Shown: positions 1-8,299, counted from the stretch's first letter. The stretch is 33,217 nucleotides of DNA from Cyanobacteria bacterium GSL.Bin1 (GCA_009909085.1 JAAANX010000071.1:1-33217), one strand, 5' to 3'. The notes: a model not told the origin generated them from the sequence alone. Program-made: numbers and translations.

Positions 1-241
1 TTGTTGATTATTTGGGTAGATGCGATAAGTGTAGTTTAGAATCATAGCTTCATTTTACCACATAAATAACTTATTGGTAAATGTTGATTTCGGGGTATCG
101 AACCTCCTCACTAAAGCTCCGGTCAATCAACGGCGAGACTCCAACGCAGCGACGCAGGAGCGAAGCGACGAGGAAGTGAGGATATCCCGACGCTGAATCA
201 GAGATTACAGCGCGGGACTTATGTTCTCGCGCTCTTGCCAG
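1..241. other. Left-edge stretch without a recognisable gene
   Basis: No open frame here resembles a known family. The part from about 104 to 188 is GC-rich and self-complementary: CCTCAC at 107-112 can pair with GTGAGG at 176-181, and CTCC/GGAG and GCGACG-type motifs lie inside. It may be a structured repeat or the end of a degraded mobile element. It shares the short strings TCCTCAC and AGCTCCGG with the repeat element near 23.37 kb, but the similarity is too short to prove a common origin. Confidence 0.3.
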
Positions 242-1270
242 TTAACTAATTTCAGAAGGCGGAGAGTTTTCAACTTCGGATGCGGGAAGGGGACGTTGCC
301 GAGGATAATGACCAGGAGGCGGCGTTAATTCCTTCCCAGTAAACCAGCCATTTGTACAAAATTGAGGAAGAATTTCTTGGATAAATGCTTCTGCTGCTTT
401 AGAACGATAGCGATTGGGATTAATAATTAAAGAGAGCGTTCGTTTGACCACAACCTCTTCAATGTTAATCCGGTAGAGGGTCCCCATTTGCAGTTCTTTT
501 TCAATGGCAGAAATGGAGGCAAAGGCAACCCCTAATCCAGATTGAACAGCATTTTTAATCGCTTCAATGGAATTTAATTCCATTTCAATGTTCAGACGCT
601 TTGGATTAATGCTCGATCGCGTTAAAACTTGATCAATCACTTTCCGAATCGTCGATTGAGAATCAAGGGTAATAAAATTGAGTTTGTAAAGGTCTTCTTT
701 TGGAATCGCTTCCTCTTTTGCCATCGGATGAGAACTGCCCATAATCAGGGCCAGTTCATCTTCAGCATAAGGGAAGATTTGCAGGGTATCGTGTAATTCC
801 GTTGGGACTTCACCGCCAATAATCGCCAGATCCACTTGCCCATTCGCAACACTCCAGGAGGTGCGACGGGTCGAATGCACTTGCAGTTGCACCGAAACAT
901 CGGAGTATTTTTGTCGAAATAAACCTAACATACGAGGGAGGAGATAAGTTCCCGTCGTTTGGGAGGCCCCAATGAGCAAGGTTCCGCCCTGTAAATTTTG
1001 CAGATCTTCAATGGCGCGACAAGTTTCTTGACACAGGGAGAGGATTTTCTCGCCATAGGTCAGTAGGAGTTGTCCCGCTTCTGTAAGTTGCGCCCGCCGC
1101 CCCCCTCGATCAAATAACGGCACATTCATCTGGCGTTCTAAGTTTTGCACTTGCAGACTGATTGCTGGTTGAGACACATACAGAGTATCCGCTGCCCGTT
1201 TGAAGCTACCTTCTGCAGCGATCGCTTTTAAGATTCGCAGTTGATCGAGAGAAAACGGTATATCTGACAT
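242..1270 (-). CDS. rbcR: LysR-type regulator RbcR (Ycf30 type)
   Basis: This is a LysR-family regulator of the RbcR/Ycf30 group, which controls RuBisCO and carbon-fixation genes in cyanobacteria and red plastids. The protein starts [18 protein letters not shown], with a helix-turn-helix in residues about 8-67 ([18 protein letters not shown]) and the family string [14 protein letters not shown]. The effector domain begins near residue 93 with [18 protein letters not shown]. An upstream in-frame start at 1393 would add 41 residues unlike the family, so the start at 1270 is preferred. The C-terminal tail of about 30 residues is proline-rich and poorly conserved. It diverges from the NnrU-like gene across 209 bp, which likely holds both promoters and an autoregulatory site that I could not pin down. 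Confidence 0.9.
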   Translation of the reverse strand: MSDIPFSLDQLRILKAIAAEGSFKRAADTLYVSQPAISLQVQNLERQMNVPLFDRGGRRAQLTEAGQLLLTYGEKILSLCQETCRAIEDLQNLQGGTLLIGASQTTGTYLLPRMLGLFRQKYSDVSVQLQVHSTRRTSWSVANGQVDLAIIGGEVPTELHDTLQIFPYAEDELALIMGSSHPMAKEEAIPKEDLYKLNFITLDSQSTIRKVIDQVLTRSSINPKRLNIEMELNSIEAIKNAVQSGLGVAFASISAIEKELQMGTLYRINIEEVVVKRTLSLIINPNRYRSKAAEAFIQEILPQFCTNGWFTGKELTPPPGHYPRQRPLPASEVENSPPSEIS

Positions 1271-1479
1271 CTTTTCGCCAAAGAGAGGAGAATACAAGGA
1301 AAATAAGCAATAAACTAACGTTTCAATAAAAGGGTCATGACCAAGGGTCGAAAAAGGCAACCTTGCTGACCGCTTCTGAATTGACAGTAACACGAAATCA
1401 CAACGCTTTAAGGAGTAAGCTTTACCAAGCGCAAGAATAGGCTAGGATGAGTAAGCAGGGTCAGCCTTGAAATTGACGT

Positions 1480-2196
1480 ATGAATGGAGAAAACTGGTTC
1501 ACAACAAGTCATTGGATAATGTTAGGATTGCTAGTTGGATTTGCTGTTGCCCACAGTGGTTTAGCGGCACTCCGTCCTTGGGGAGAAAAAATAATTGGGG
1601 CACGATTGTACCGGGTGGGGTTTGCCTTAGTCAGTATTCCCTTAGCTGTTATTTTAATTCTCTATTTCTTCAATCATCGCTACGATGGCTTACAGTTGTG
1701 GCAAGTGCAAGGTCAACCGGGCATTTTTCCGACGGTTTGGTTCTTGTCAGCCCTCTCATTTTTATTTCTCTATCCCGCTACTTTTAACTTATTAGAAATT
1801 GCAGCGATCGACAAACCGCAAGTTCATCTTTACGAAACGGGCATTATTCGCATTACCCGTCATCCACAAATGGTGGGGCAAGTCATTTGGTGTATTGCCC
1901 ATACGTTATGGATTGGCACATCTTTTACCTTACTGACTTCCCTTGGGCTAATCGCCCATCACTTTTTTGCCGTTTGGCACGGCGATCGCCGCCTCGCTTC
2001 TCGTTACGGCAGTGCTTTTACTGAAGCGAAACAACGCACCTCAGTGATTCCTTTTCTTGCCATTGTCCAAGGTCGTCAAACCTTAAAGTTACAAGAATTT
2101 CTTCGTCCCGCTTATCTCGGCGTCGCCATTTTTACTTATGGACTCTGGTTAGCCCATCCTTGGCTGATTCAGGTTACGGCAAAGGTAAACTTTTGA
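1480..2196 (+). CDS. NnrU-domain membrane protein, 15-cis-zeta-carotene isomerase (Z-ISO) type
   Basis: The 238-residue protein is an integral membrane protein of the NnrU family. Hydrophobic segments lie at about residues 12-30, 45-65, 83-105, 135-165 and 210-230. The stretch TRHPQMVGQVIWCIAH carries the conserved histidines of the family and could bind heme as in Z-ISO. Plant and cyanobacterial members include the 15-cis-zeta-carotene isomerase that lets carotenoid synthesis proceed in the dark. Divergent placement beside rbcR is a common cyanobacterial arrangement as far as I know. The assignment to Z-ISO rather than to a generic NnrU protein is an inference from organism type and family. 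Confidence 0.75.
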   Translation: MNGENWFTTSHWIMLGLLVGFAVAHSGLAALRPWGEKIIGARLYRVGFALVSIPLAVILILYFFNHRYDGLQLWQVQGQPGIFPTVWFLSALSFLFLYPATFNLLEIAAIDKPQVHLYETGIIRITRHPQMVGQVIWCIAHTLWIGTSFTLLTSLGLIAHHFFAVWHGDRRLASRYGSAFTEAKQRTSVIPFLAIVQGRQTLKLQEFLRPAYLGVAIFTYGLWLAHPWLIQVTAKVNF

Positions 2197-2282
2197 CTCA
2201 GTAACCCGTTAGCGTTGGCGTATAGGGGAAGGGTTGGGGGTTTGGGAAATTAGGAGATAAGGAAGGGTTAGCTGCTGTTCAA

Positions 2283-2310
2283 ATGACCAATGACCAATGA
2301 CTAATGACTA
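2283..2310. repeat. Heptamer tandem repeat, 4 units (ATGACYA)
   Basis: Four perfect 7-bp units read ATGACCA, ATGACCA, ATGACTA and ATGACTA. The array lies just past the 3' end of the rhomboid gene, which is on the other strand, and downstream of the NnrU gene. It belongs to a family found at six further intergenic sites in this window. It resembles the short tandemly repeated repetitive (STRR) sequences known from cyanobacteria. Confidence 0.9.
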
Positions 2311-2314
2311 GTAT

Positions 2315-2905
2315 TTAACTTCGTCTAGACTTGCCAATCCAACGGGCGGCAATCACCCCACCAATAAAGCCAAACAAGTGTCCTTCCCAAGAAATGCCAG
2401 CCCGACTGGGAAGAACCCCCCAAATTAAACTACCGTAAAATAAACCAACAATAATGGAGAGCGCGATCGAGGGGGCATTGCGTTGAAAATATCCCCGAAA
2501 GAGCAAAAATCCTAAGTAACCAAAAATTAAAATACTTGCTCCAATATGAATTGAATTGGGTTGACCAATCAACCAAACCCCAAAACCACCTACAAGCATA
2601 GTTAAGCCAGTGACTCGCCAAAAATCTTTGGTTTCCTGTAACATGACTAACCAACCTAAGGTCAGAAAGGGCACAGTGTTCGTAATTAGATGAGGTAAAT
2701 TACCATGTAAAAAAGGGGCAAAGACAATGCCTCGTAAACCTAAGATATTTCGAGGAGCAATCCCAAACCGATCCAGAGAGTAAGATTGCAGGAGAAATAA
2801 ATCAACTAATTCAACTAGCCAAAAAACAGCTAAGAGTCCAAATAAAATCGTAAGTTGTTGTTTAAATTCTTGGACAGTTCCTTTTGTATCCTGATAGCGG
2901 GTCAT
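2315..2905 (-). CDS. Rhomboid-family intramembrane serine protease
   Basis: A 196-residue polytopic membrane protein with the rhomboid layout. HGNLPHLITNT (residues 68-78) carries the His/Asn motif of TM2. The segment HIGASILIFGYLGF holds the nucleophile Ser124 in TM4, and WEGHLFGFIGG holds the catalytic His176 in TM6. Rhomboids cleave membrane-spanning substrates inside the bilayer. The usual GxSG motif reads GASI here, so the residue after the serine is Ile125 instead of Gly, while the Ser-His dyad is intact. The length fits a minimal six-helix bacterial rhomboid. The gene stands alone, in the same direction as the DUF3143 and J-domain genes but 100 bp downstream of them. Confidence 0.85.
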   Translation of the reverse strand: MTRYQDTKGTVQEFKQQLTILFGLLAVFWLVELVDLFLLQSYSLDRFGIAPRNILGLRGIVFAPFLHGNLPHLITNTVPFLTLGWLVMLQETKDFWRVTGLTMLVGGFGVWLIGQPNSIHIGASILIFGYLGFLLFRGYFQRNAPSIALSIIVGLFYGSLIWGVLPSRAGISWEGHLFGFIGGVIAARWIGKSRRS

Positions 2906-3006
2906 ATTCTCTATAAAAATGGGTTGAGTTGATGTTTCCTATTTAGTAGTGCTATGGAAGAGAGGGAAAGTGCATAATCATAAAAATGGCACTTTTCAGA
3001 AAAAGC

Positions 3007-3279
3007 TTAGGGACCGGAAAAAACGGCAGCTTCAATATCTTCACGACTTAAGGAATAGGGAAAAGAACGGGTCAGATCTCCATTATTTTCCCCGGAATTT
3101 AGATAAGAAACTGTAATTTCTTCTACTTCTAAAGCAATTTCAGCTTGCCAATCGGAAGTTTTGATCGACCAACAGTGTAATTCTTCACGATCTTGTTGGC
3201 AGCCTAAATTTTTTAACCACTCTTCAATTAACGGTAAAGGATGATTATATAACGGCGTATCTGCAGAGGGAAAATCCAT
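3007..3279 (-). CDS. DUF3143 family protein
   Basis: The 90-residue protein matches the cyanobacterial/plastid DUF3143 family, with TPLYNHPLPLIEEWLKNLGC at residues 8-27 and the C-terminal string SLSREDIEAAVFSGP. The function is not established. It has no signal peptide or membrane segment. The gene starts 6 bp after the stop of the J-domain gene upstream, so the two are very likely co-transcribed and possibly translationally coupled. That pairing recurs in cyanobacteria and suggests the protein works with the J-domain protein. Confidence 0.85.
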   Translation of the reverse strand: MDFPSADTPLYNHPLPLIEEWLKNLGCQQDREELHCWSIKTSDWQAEIALEVEEITVSYLNSGENNGDLTRSFPYSLSREDIEAAVFSGP

Positions 3280-3285
3280 AATGAA

Positions 3286-3810
3286 CTAGCGAATCCAGAA
3301 TAGGTAAGGTTTAAGTAAAGTCGAGGTTTCAGAAATTTCAGGAACTCGGAAGGCTCCTTCACCCCGAGTGAGGCCAATCACGATGACTAATAAGATACAG
3401 GCAAGGAAAGTTACGCCTAAAATCAGTAAGACAAAAATTTCCCCCGACGAAAGCGGGCGATCGCTGCTATCGAGATAAGCACTATTCATCACTTGACGAG
3501 TACTCTTTTCGCGAGCCTGAAAATGCAGTGGCGGTTGGATCACATTCAAGCGGGAATAACCAATTTGGTGATCGTAGAGGGCTCGCCGTTGTGGGTTACT
3601 CAATGTCGCATAGGCTTCGTTAAGGGCTTGAAACTTTGCTTTCGCTACATCCTGTGGTAACTCGGTTGTGTCTGGATGGTAGTATTTACTCAATTCTCGA
3701 TAAGCCCGTCGAATCTCTAACGGAGAGGCGGAGGGGTGCAGTCCAAGCTGTCCATAATAACTATGAGCAAATCGTTTTGAGATAGCAGTAGAAGGATTAG
3801 TCGCTGCCAT
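3286..3810 (-). CDS. Membrane-anchored J-domain (DnaJ-like) protein
   Basis: An N-terminal J domain spans about residues 17-84, with the essential HPD tripeptide at 45-47 (YYHPDTTE) and the helix IV region ALYDHQIG. J domains stimulate Hsp70 ATPase activity. The Gly/Phe and zinc-finger regions of true DnaJ are absent. One hydrophobic segment (FVLLILGVTFLACILLVIVIG, about 124-144) anchors the C-terminus, so the J domain probably faces the cytoplasm at a membrane. At 174 residues it fits the short cyanobacterial J-protein class. It is the first gene of a pair with the DUF3143 gene. Confidence 0.88.
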   Translation of the reverse strand: MAATNPSTAISKRFAHSYYGQLGLHPSASPLEIRRAYRELSKYYHPDTTELPQDVAKAKFQALNEAYATLSNPQRRALYDHQIGYSRLNVIQPPLHFQAREKSTRQVMNSAYLDSSDRPLSSGEIFVLLILGVTFLACILLVIVIGLTRGEGAFRVPEISETSTLLKPYLFWIR

Positions 3811-3969
3811 TGTTGGAGTTTAAAACGTTTAACGTGACGTTAACTAAGGTTAGTACATTTTCTCTTTCACCCATTTTGACCGGGGAAGGCGGTCAACTGC
3901 AACGAAATCTTTGGCATCGCTGCTGAATTTAAGAATTTTTCCCGAGAGTCTGATTGCTCTTTTTATTCT

Positions 3970-3998
3970 TTGCGACATAGCCTTTTTGATTTTATACA
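3970..3998 (+). promoter_or_regulatory. Candidate sigma-70-type promoter for the 4019 gene
   Basis: TTGCGA at 3970-3975 and TATACA at 3993-3998 are separated by 17 bp. Transcription would start near 4005, which leaves a very short leader. A strong ribosome site, AAGGGGGTGA at 4003-4012, lies 6 nt before the ATG at 4019. The call rests on box similarity and spacing only. Confidence 0.4.
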
Positions 3999-4018
3999 AT
4001 AGAAGGGGGTGATGATCA

Positions 4019-4330
4019 ATGAAACAACTACTATCACTATTCGTTCTATCGCTAACATTATTGGTAGCACTTCCAAGCTATAGTCAGACAGTTTGGCGAT
4101 TTGAGTCCTATCAAGAAGGGAACCGTGTCTACTTTAGCACGGCTACTTATGAGCAAGTGGGTGAGGGCGAACAACGACAAACGATTTTAGTCCAACGGGA
4201 AAGCAGTGAACTATTGACGCTTCCAGATGATGTCAGAGAAAGGCAAGAACAATTCTTTGGGGAAAGAGAAGACGTTGTCTTCAGGTTACCTTCTGGATCA
4301 AAAGACAAAATTTTCGTCAGTAATCACTGA
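4019..4330 (+). CDS. Small secreted protein of unknown function
   Basis: I do not recognise this 103-residue protein. Residues 1-22 (MKQLLSLFVLSLTLLVALPSYS) form a typical signal peptide with a likely cleavage after SYS, so the mature part of about 80 residues should be periplasmic or outside the cell. The mature part is polar and charged (Glu, Arg, Gln rich) without cysteines or a lipobox. The start is well supported by the purine-rich ribosome site AAGGGGGTGA 6 nt upstream. It is followed by about 145 bp of non-coding sequence before the archease reading frame. Confidence 0.6.
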   Translation: MKQLLSLFVLSLTLLVALPSYSQTVWRFESYQEGNRVYFSTATYEQVGEGEQRQTILVQRESSELLTLPDDVRERQEQFFGEREDVVFRLPSGSKDKIFVSNH

Positions 4331-4476
4331 TCTCACTAGCTTCACTCTTTTCAGTTCAGAATCCGGTGGAAATCAAATTTTTCACTGGGTTAAGAAAGTT
4401 GTTTTCAATCCCTAAACAGAGGGTCGGATAGGGGGTTGAGAAACACTCAATCATCTGGAATTAATGGTGTATTCAG

Positions 4477-4905
4477 ATGTCAAGTCGCCACTGCACTCAA
4501 CCACAAAACTTTGAAGAAATTGAACATACTGCTGATTGGGCTTATCGAGTGAGGAGTAAAAATTTAGCAGAATTGTTCGTTGAAGCCGCTTTCGGACTTT
4601 ATTCTCTAGCGGGAATGGAGTTAGCGCCTGAAAATCAAATCACGCGGTCCATTCAACTCCAAGCAATTGACTACGAAAGTTTGTTAGTGGCTTGGTTAAA
4701 TGAATTGCTTTACTACCATGAAAATGAGGGCTTAGGCTTTGAGCAAATCCAAATTGAGCATCTTGATGAAACGAGCTTGCAAGCCTAAATCACCGGCGCA
4801 CCAACTCAACAATGGCTCAAGGAAATAAAAGCAGTGACCTATCACAATTTATCGATCGGTGAAACAGAATGGGGGTGGGAAGTCACCATCGTCCTAGACG
4901 TATAA
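4477..4905 (+). pseudogene. Archease interrupted by an in-frame TAA
   Basis: Archease is the cofactor that helps RtcB RNA ligase become guanylylated and turn over. Residues 8-103 match the family: FEEIEHTADWAYRVRSKNLAELFVEAA and LLVAWLNELLYYHENEGLGF. The frame meets TAA at 4786-4788 after LDETSLQA. It then continues in the same frame for 38 codons, containing IKAVTYHNLSI and GWEVTIVLDV, the canonical archease C-terminus, up to a second TAA at 4903-4905. One base change in a Lys or Gln codon would produce this. The full product would be 142 residues, the normal length. The gene is 59 bp upstream of the rtcB start chosen here and is clearly its operon partner. Without the C-terminal strand the 103-residue product is unlikely to fold normally. 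Confidence 0.85.
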
Positions 4906-4950
4906 AAGAAAAATAGGTGACAACGACGATGCCCCATCCCACTCAAGCAG

Positions 4951-4956
4951 AGGAGG
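4951..4956 (+). promoter_or_regulatory. Ribosome binding site that fixes the rtcB start
   Basis: A perfect AGGAGG lies 8 nt before the ATG at 4965. Two earlier in-frame candidates, GTG at 4917 and ATG at 4929, have no comparable site. The extra 16 residues they would add do not look like RtcB. Confidence 0.75.
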
Positions 4957-4964
4957 GGCTAACA

Positions 4965-6416
4965 ATGATTAGAAAACAAGATTTACATCATCTCAATGAT
5001 TATCTGTGGGAAATCCCTACCTCTTTTAATCCCGAAATGAAGATCCCGGTCTGGATCTTTGCCAACGAGGAATTAATCGAAGATGCCCTCGGAGACTTAT
5101 CCATTACTCAGGCGGTTAATGTTGCTTGTTTGCCAACTTTAGTAGGGCACGTTGCTGTTATGCCGGATGTCCATCAAGGGTACGGTATGCCGATTGGTGG
5201 GGTCATGGTATCGCGCGTACCGTCTGGCATTATTTCACCGGGAGCCGTTGGTTATGATATTAACTGTGGTGTGCGCGTTTTAGCTTCCCAGATTGATTAC
5301 CAAAGTGCTCTCCCCTATTTAGAGGATTTAGCCAGTACGTTATATCGCAACTGTCCGAGTGGGGTTGGTCAAGGGGGGAGTCTCCCTTTAGGGGCTCAAG
5401 AATTCGATCAAGTGTGTCGTCAAGGTTCACGCTGGACGTTAGCACAAGGATATGCCACGCAAGAAGATTTAGAGCGAACCGAAGAATTTGGTTGCTTAGA
5501 AGGGGCTGATCCCGATCAAGCCAGTCAAAGAGCGAAAAAGCGAGGGAAAGGTCAGTTAGGAACCTTAGGTGCAGGCAATCACTTCCTTGAAGTTGATGTA
5601 GTGGAAGAGATTTTTAACCCAGAAGCAGCAGCAGTAATGGGGTTGCAACTCGGATGTCTGGTTGTGCAAATTCACTGTGGGTCTCGGGGGTTTGGCCATC
5701 AAGTTTGTACGGACTATGTGCAAGCCTTTCAGCAGGCAGTCATTGATTATGGCATCAAATTGCCGGATCGAGAATTAGTTTGTGCGCCCTTGAATTCCCC
5801 AGAAGGTCAAGGGTACTTAGCCGCAATGAAAGCTGCTGCCAATTTTGCATTTGCGAACCGTCAAGCGCTGGCTTATCATGCACGGCGTAGTTTTCAATCC
5901 GTATTTGGCTTGCAAGCGGGAGAGTCTCCGCTACGTCAGGTCTATGATATTGCCCATAACATGGCAAAAATTGAAACTCATTTGATTGCAGGAGAACAAT
6001 TAACCGTTTGCGTTCATCGCAAAGGTGCAACGCGAGCGTTTGGTCCGGGATTTGCCGGATTGCCTACTGAATATCGTCCTTTTGGTCAACCCGTATTGGT
6101 TCCCGGTTCAATGGGAACGGAAAGTTGGATTCTTCTGGGAACGGAAGCGAACGAAGCCCTTTCTTTTGGTTCAAGCTGCCACGGTGCGGGACGGGTGATG
6201 AGCCGTCGTCAGGCGAAACGGACGATTCGGGGGGACCGCTTGCGGGAACAACTCAAAAAAGAAGGTGTGAATGTCTGTGCCGGTTCAATGCCAGGACTAG
6301 CCGAAGAAGCGCCACAAGCTTATAAGAATGTGACTCGGGTTGTAGAAACGGTCACTCAAGCGGGGATCGCTCGCAAAGTGGCTCGTTTGCATCCCATCGC
6401 TGTTGTCAAAGGGTAA
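4965..6416 (+). CDS. rtcB: RNA ligase RtcB
   Basis: RtcB joins 2',3'-cyclic phosphate or 3'-phosphate RNA ends to 5'-OH ends using GTP and Mn2+, in tRNA splicing or RNA repair. From the ATG at 4965 the protein has 483 residues, normal for the family. The hallmarks occur in order: [14 protein letters not shown] (66-79), GYDINCGVR with metal ligands Asp98 and Cys101, [55 protein letters not shown], and SSCHGAGR, whose histidine is the guanylylated residue in the family. No key residue is missing. It follows the interrupted archease gene and precedes a phosphoribosyltransferase gene by 12 bp, so the three form one operon. Confidence 0.95.
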   Translation: MIRKQDLHHLNDYLWEIPTSFNPEMKIPVWIFANEELIEDALGDLSITQAVNVACLPTLVGHVAVMPDVHQGYGMPIGGVMVSRVPSGIISPGAVGYDINCGVRVLASQIDYQSALPYLEDLASTLYRNCPSGVGQGGSLPLGAQEFDQVCRQGSRWTLAQGYATQEDLERTEEFGCLEGADPDQASQRAKKRGKGQLGTLGAGNHFLEVDVVEEIFNPEAAAVMGLQLGCLVVQIHCGSRGFGHQVCTDYVQAFQQAVIDYGIKLPDRELVCAPLNSPEGQGYLAAMKAAANFAFANRQALAYHARRSFQSVFGLQAGESPLRQVYDIAHNMAKIETHLIAGEQLTVCVHRKGATRAFGPGFAGLPTEYRPFGQPVLVPGSMGTESWILLGTEANEALSFGSSCHGAGRVMSRRQAKRTIRGDRLREQLKKEGVNVCAGSMPGLAEEAPQAYKNVTRVVETVTQAGIARKVARLHPIAVVKG

Positions 6417-6428
6417 GGGGATCAGAAG

Positions 6429-7106
6429 ATGAAAACAAAATTTCGCAATCGAACTGAAGCCGGCCAATTATTAGCCAGAAAACTGCAATCAACTTATGCG
6501 AATCGCTCAGATGTGCTCGTACTAGGTTTACCGCGGGGTGGCGTGCCAGTGGCATTTGAAGTCGCTAAGCTACTCAATGCACCTTTAGATATCTGCCTCG
6601 TGCGCAAATTGGGTGTACCAGGACACGAAGAACTAGCAATGGGCGCGATCGCGACCGGAGAAGTCGTTGTCCTGAACCAATCTGTTGTCCACTCGTTAGG
6701 GATTTCTCAGAAAGCGATTGAACAAATGACCGAGCGCGAACGGTTAGAGTTAAACCGACGCGATCGCGCTTACAGAGGGTCTCGTCCGGTTCCTGATTTC
6801 AGTCAGCGCACGATCATTCTCATTGATGACGGGATTGCTACGGGATCAACGCTCCGGGCAGCTTTGTCTACAATTAAGCAGCAGCAACCGGACCGTATCG
6901 TTGTTGCTGTGCCGGTAGCACCACCGAGTGTCTGCAACGAACTGAAAACTGAGGTGGATGAAGTTGTATGTCTTGTCACGCCAGAGGAACTCTATTCGAT
7001 TAGTCTCTGGTACGAAGACTTTGCGCCAACGACCGATGAGGAGGTGCGCCACTTGCTGGCACTGGCGGTTCAGGATGCACCAGCAACGTCAACTCACTCG
7101 AATTAA
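6429..7106 (+). CDS. Phosphoribosyltransferase-fold protein
   Basis: The 225-residue protein is a type I phosphoribosyltransferase-like protein. VLGLPRGGVPVAFEVA (31-46) and the PRPP-binding loop IILIDDGIATGSTLRAA (129-145) are both present, and KLGVPGHEELAMGAI is typical of the group of unassigned PRTases found in cyanobacteria. The substrate is unknown. It starts 12 bp after rtcB, so a nucleotide role linked to RNA repair is possible but unproven. The last 15 residues are low in conservation. The gene is rich in HIP1 sites and looks native. Confidence 0.85.
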   Translation: MKTKFRNRTEAGQLLARKLQSTYANRSDVLVLGLPRGGVPVAFEVAKLLNAPLDICLVRKLGVPGHEELAMGAIATGEVVVLNQSVVHSLGISQKAIEQMTERERLELNRRDRAYRGSRPVPDFSQRTIILIDDGIATGSTLRAALSTIKQQQPDRIVVAVPVAPPSVCNELKTEVDEVVCLVTPEELYSISLWYEDFAPTTDEEVRHLLALAVQDAPATSTHSN

Positions 7107-7137
7107 CTCGAATGAATAAGATGAGGAGAATGAAGCC

Positions 7138-7197
7138 ATGAACCAGCTGAGAGAATCTCAAAAAGAGTCCCTAGTGCAGCCTGGCAAAAATAAGTGA
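7138..7197 (+). pseudogene. Stub of a truncated gene (19 codons)
   Basis: AGGAG at 7124-7128 stands 9 nt before an ATG at 7138 that opens only 19 codons (MNQLRESQKESLVQPGKNK) before TGA. The good ribosome site, the position 31 bp behind the phosphoribosyltransferase, and the transposase debris beginning a few bases later suggest the 5' end of a third operon gene cut off by an insertion. Too little is left to name it. It could also be a genuine micro-ORF or chance. Confidence 0.35.
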
Positions 7198-7202
7198 GCA
7201 GG

Positions 7203-7376
7203 TTAATTTGGCTCAGGAAAACTCTTAAATTTCCCGATGAAGGGTTTAGCTAAAGTCCGATTGAAGTAAGCGATAAAATCAAGAATTTGTTGCTTGAGAT
7301 CATGAGTCGAGACGAAGTTACCTCTTTTGAGTAAGCGTCTCATTAAAATGCTGAACTAGCACTCGATTTGATTTAA
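7203..7376 (-). pseudogene. C-terminal remnant of an IS630-type transposase
   Basis: Read on the minus strand from 7376, the frame gives LNQIEC, a TAG stop at 7361-7359, then FSILMRRLLKRGNF, STHDLKQQILDFIAYFNRT and LAKPF, ending at TAA (7203-7205). This matches the tail of IS630/Tc1-type transposases, in which WLNQIEIWFSIL and a DFIxYFNRT segment are characteristic. The TAG replaces what is normally a Trp codon. The N-terminal and central DDE parts are missing. It marks a past insertion next to the rtcB operon. Confidence 0.75.
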
Positions 7377-7427
7377 CCCTTCGGGTTCAGCAGTTGCTCA
7401 TGGGGGAACCCCCAAGACCGCACTGCT
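7375..7427. repeat. Palindromic dispersed-type repeat
   Basis: AACCC-TTC-GGGTT (7375-7387) forms one small hairpin. Next, AGCAGT (389-394 in the 7-kb numbering) pairs with ACTGCT (422-427), with GGGGG at 7402-7406 and CCCCC at 7409-7413 inside. To my knowledge elements of this form are scattered in many cyanobacterial genomes. It begins exactly where the IS630 transposase homology stops. Confidence 0.6.
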
Positions 7428-7858
7428 TCACCAAGACGTATGCTTCGGGATGTAAACTAAACAAATCCAATGAGTGGGGTCACTTATACTACCGTTGTCG
7501 ATATTTGGTTTTAAGGAGATAATGGTCAAGCAACTCCAGAAAGCCCCTGATGCCAATACTGGTCAGCCCTCTAGACGAACACGGGCCAATGCAAGACTGG
7601 GATTTTGCATTTGAAGGACTCATTGATAAGAAGAGAATGATAAGCTGTTATGCATCTATTTTGATTGCTCAAAAGGCTTACTGCAAGGAGTCTGGGCTGC
7701 AAAAATCCCAATTTAAATGCGCATCAGCTTACCTAATTCTTCATAACTACAACTACAGTATTAGGTTCAAAATCGATGATTGCCGTACTGCTCGAGCTCA
7801 AATTGCTAAACCGATTAAGATCGAAGAAAATCGCTCAACCTTATCGAAGAGGTGCGAG
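7428..7858. other. Gene-poor stretch upstream of the VOC gene
   Basis: An open frame runs from 7550 into the VOC gene, but its first 103 residues resemble nothing I know and read like translated non-coding sequence. A short frame from the ATG at 7522, preceded by AAGGAG, codes for about 30 residues and is also unrecognised. I see no RNA gene here. This is probably degraded sequence left after transposon insertion, plus the promoter of the VOC gene. Confidence 0.4.
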
Positions 7859-8224
7859 ATGAAAATTACTCTCAATCACACCATCGTTCCTTCACACGAC
7901 AAAAAAGCTTCGGCTCAGTTTTTTGCCAAGATTTTTGGTCTTCAGGTTCAAACTCCTATTGGTCATTTTGCAGCAGTACCGATTAATGAAACGCTAACGT
8001 TTGATTTTTCGGATCACGACAACTTTGAGTCCCATCATTATGCTTTTCACGTCAGTGATGAAGAGTTTGATGCGATCTTCGCCCGGATCGAAAAAGCGGG
8101 TCTCGAATATAGTAGTGACCCAATGCATCAAAATAAAGGACAATTTAACCACAGACAAGGAGGGCGAGGCTTCTATTTCTATGACCCCAATGGTCATAAC
8201 CTAGAATTACTCACTCGTGCCTAG
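7859..8224 (+). CDS. VOC-superfamily (glyoxalase/bleomycin-resistance fold) protein
   Basis: The 121-residue product is a single VOC domain: MKITLNHTIVPSHDKKASAQ, FFAKIFGLQ near residue 21, and the C-terminal YFYDPNGHNLELLTR, whose Glu is the usual metal ligand. His7 at the start is another likely ligand. Members include glyoxalases, dioxygenases and resistance proteins, and the substrate cannot be read from the sequence. The start at 7859 is chosen because the VOC fold begins right there and GAAGAGG lies 6 nt upstream. A longer frame from 7550 adds only unrelated sequence. It is convergent with the repeat-protein gene. Confidence 0.8.
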   Translation: MKITLNHTIVPSHDKKASAQFFAKIFGLQVQTPIGHFAAVPINETLTFDFSDHDNFESHHYAFHVSDEEFDAIFARIEKAGLEYSSDPMHQNKGQFNHRQGGRGFYFYDPNGHNLELLTRA

Positions 8225-8265
8225 GAAATTGCATCAAGTCAATGTTAGTTCTCTTGAATCAATTC

Positions 8266-8291
8266 AGGAGGGGAGTATTCTGTCCCCTCCT
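8266..8291. terminator. Hairpin between convergent genes, likely bidirectional terminator
   Basis: AGGAGGGGA (8266-8274) and TCCCCTCCT (8283-8291) are perfect inverted copies with an 8-nt loop. The hairpin lies between the ends of the VOC gene and the secreted repeat protein. Neither side has a clear run of T, so it may stop transcription weakly or protect 3' ends. Confidence 0.55.
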
Positions 8292-8299
8292 CGAAAAAC

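Noticed and set aside
87-112. Minus-strand T-loop-like string GGTTCGATACCC suggesting a tRNA
   Set aside because: No acceptor stem, D-arm or anticodon arm can be laid out around it.
1271-1393. Upstream extension of RbcR by 41 residues
   Set aside because: The family starts at MSD and the extension looks like translated promoter region.
4227-4415. Overlapping 62-codon frame after the small secreted protein, considered as a frameshifted continuation
   Set aside because: No similarity or shared pattern joins the two frames, and the first has a proper signal peptide and stop.
7550-7858. N-terminal 103-residue extension of the VOC protein
   Set aside because: It matches no domain, and the VOC fold begins at the internal ATG with its own ribosome site.
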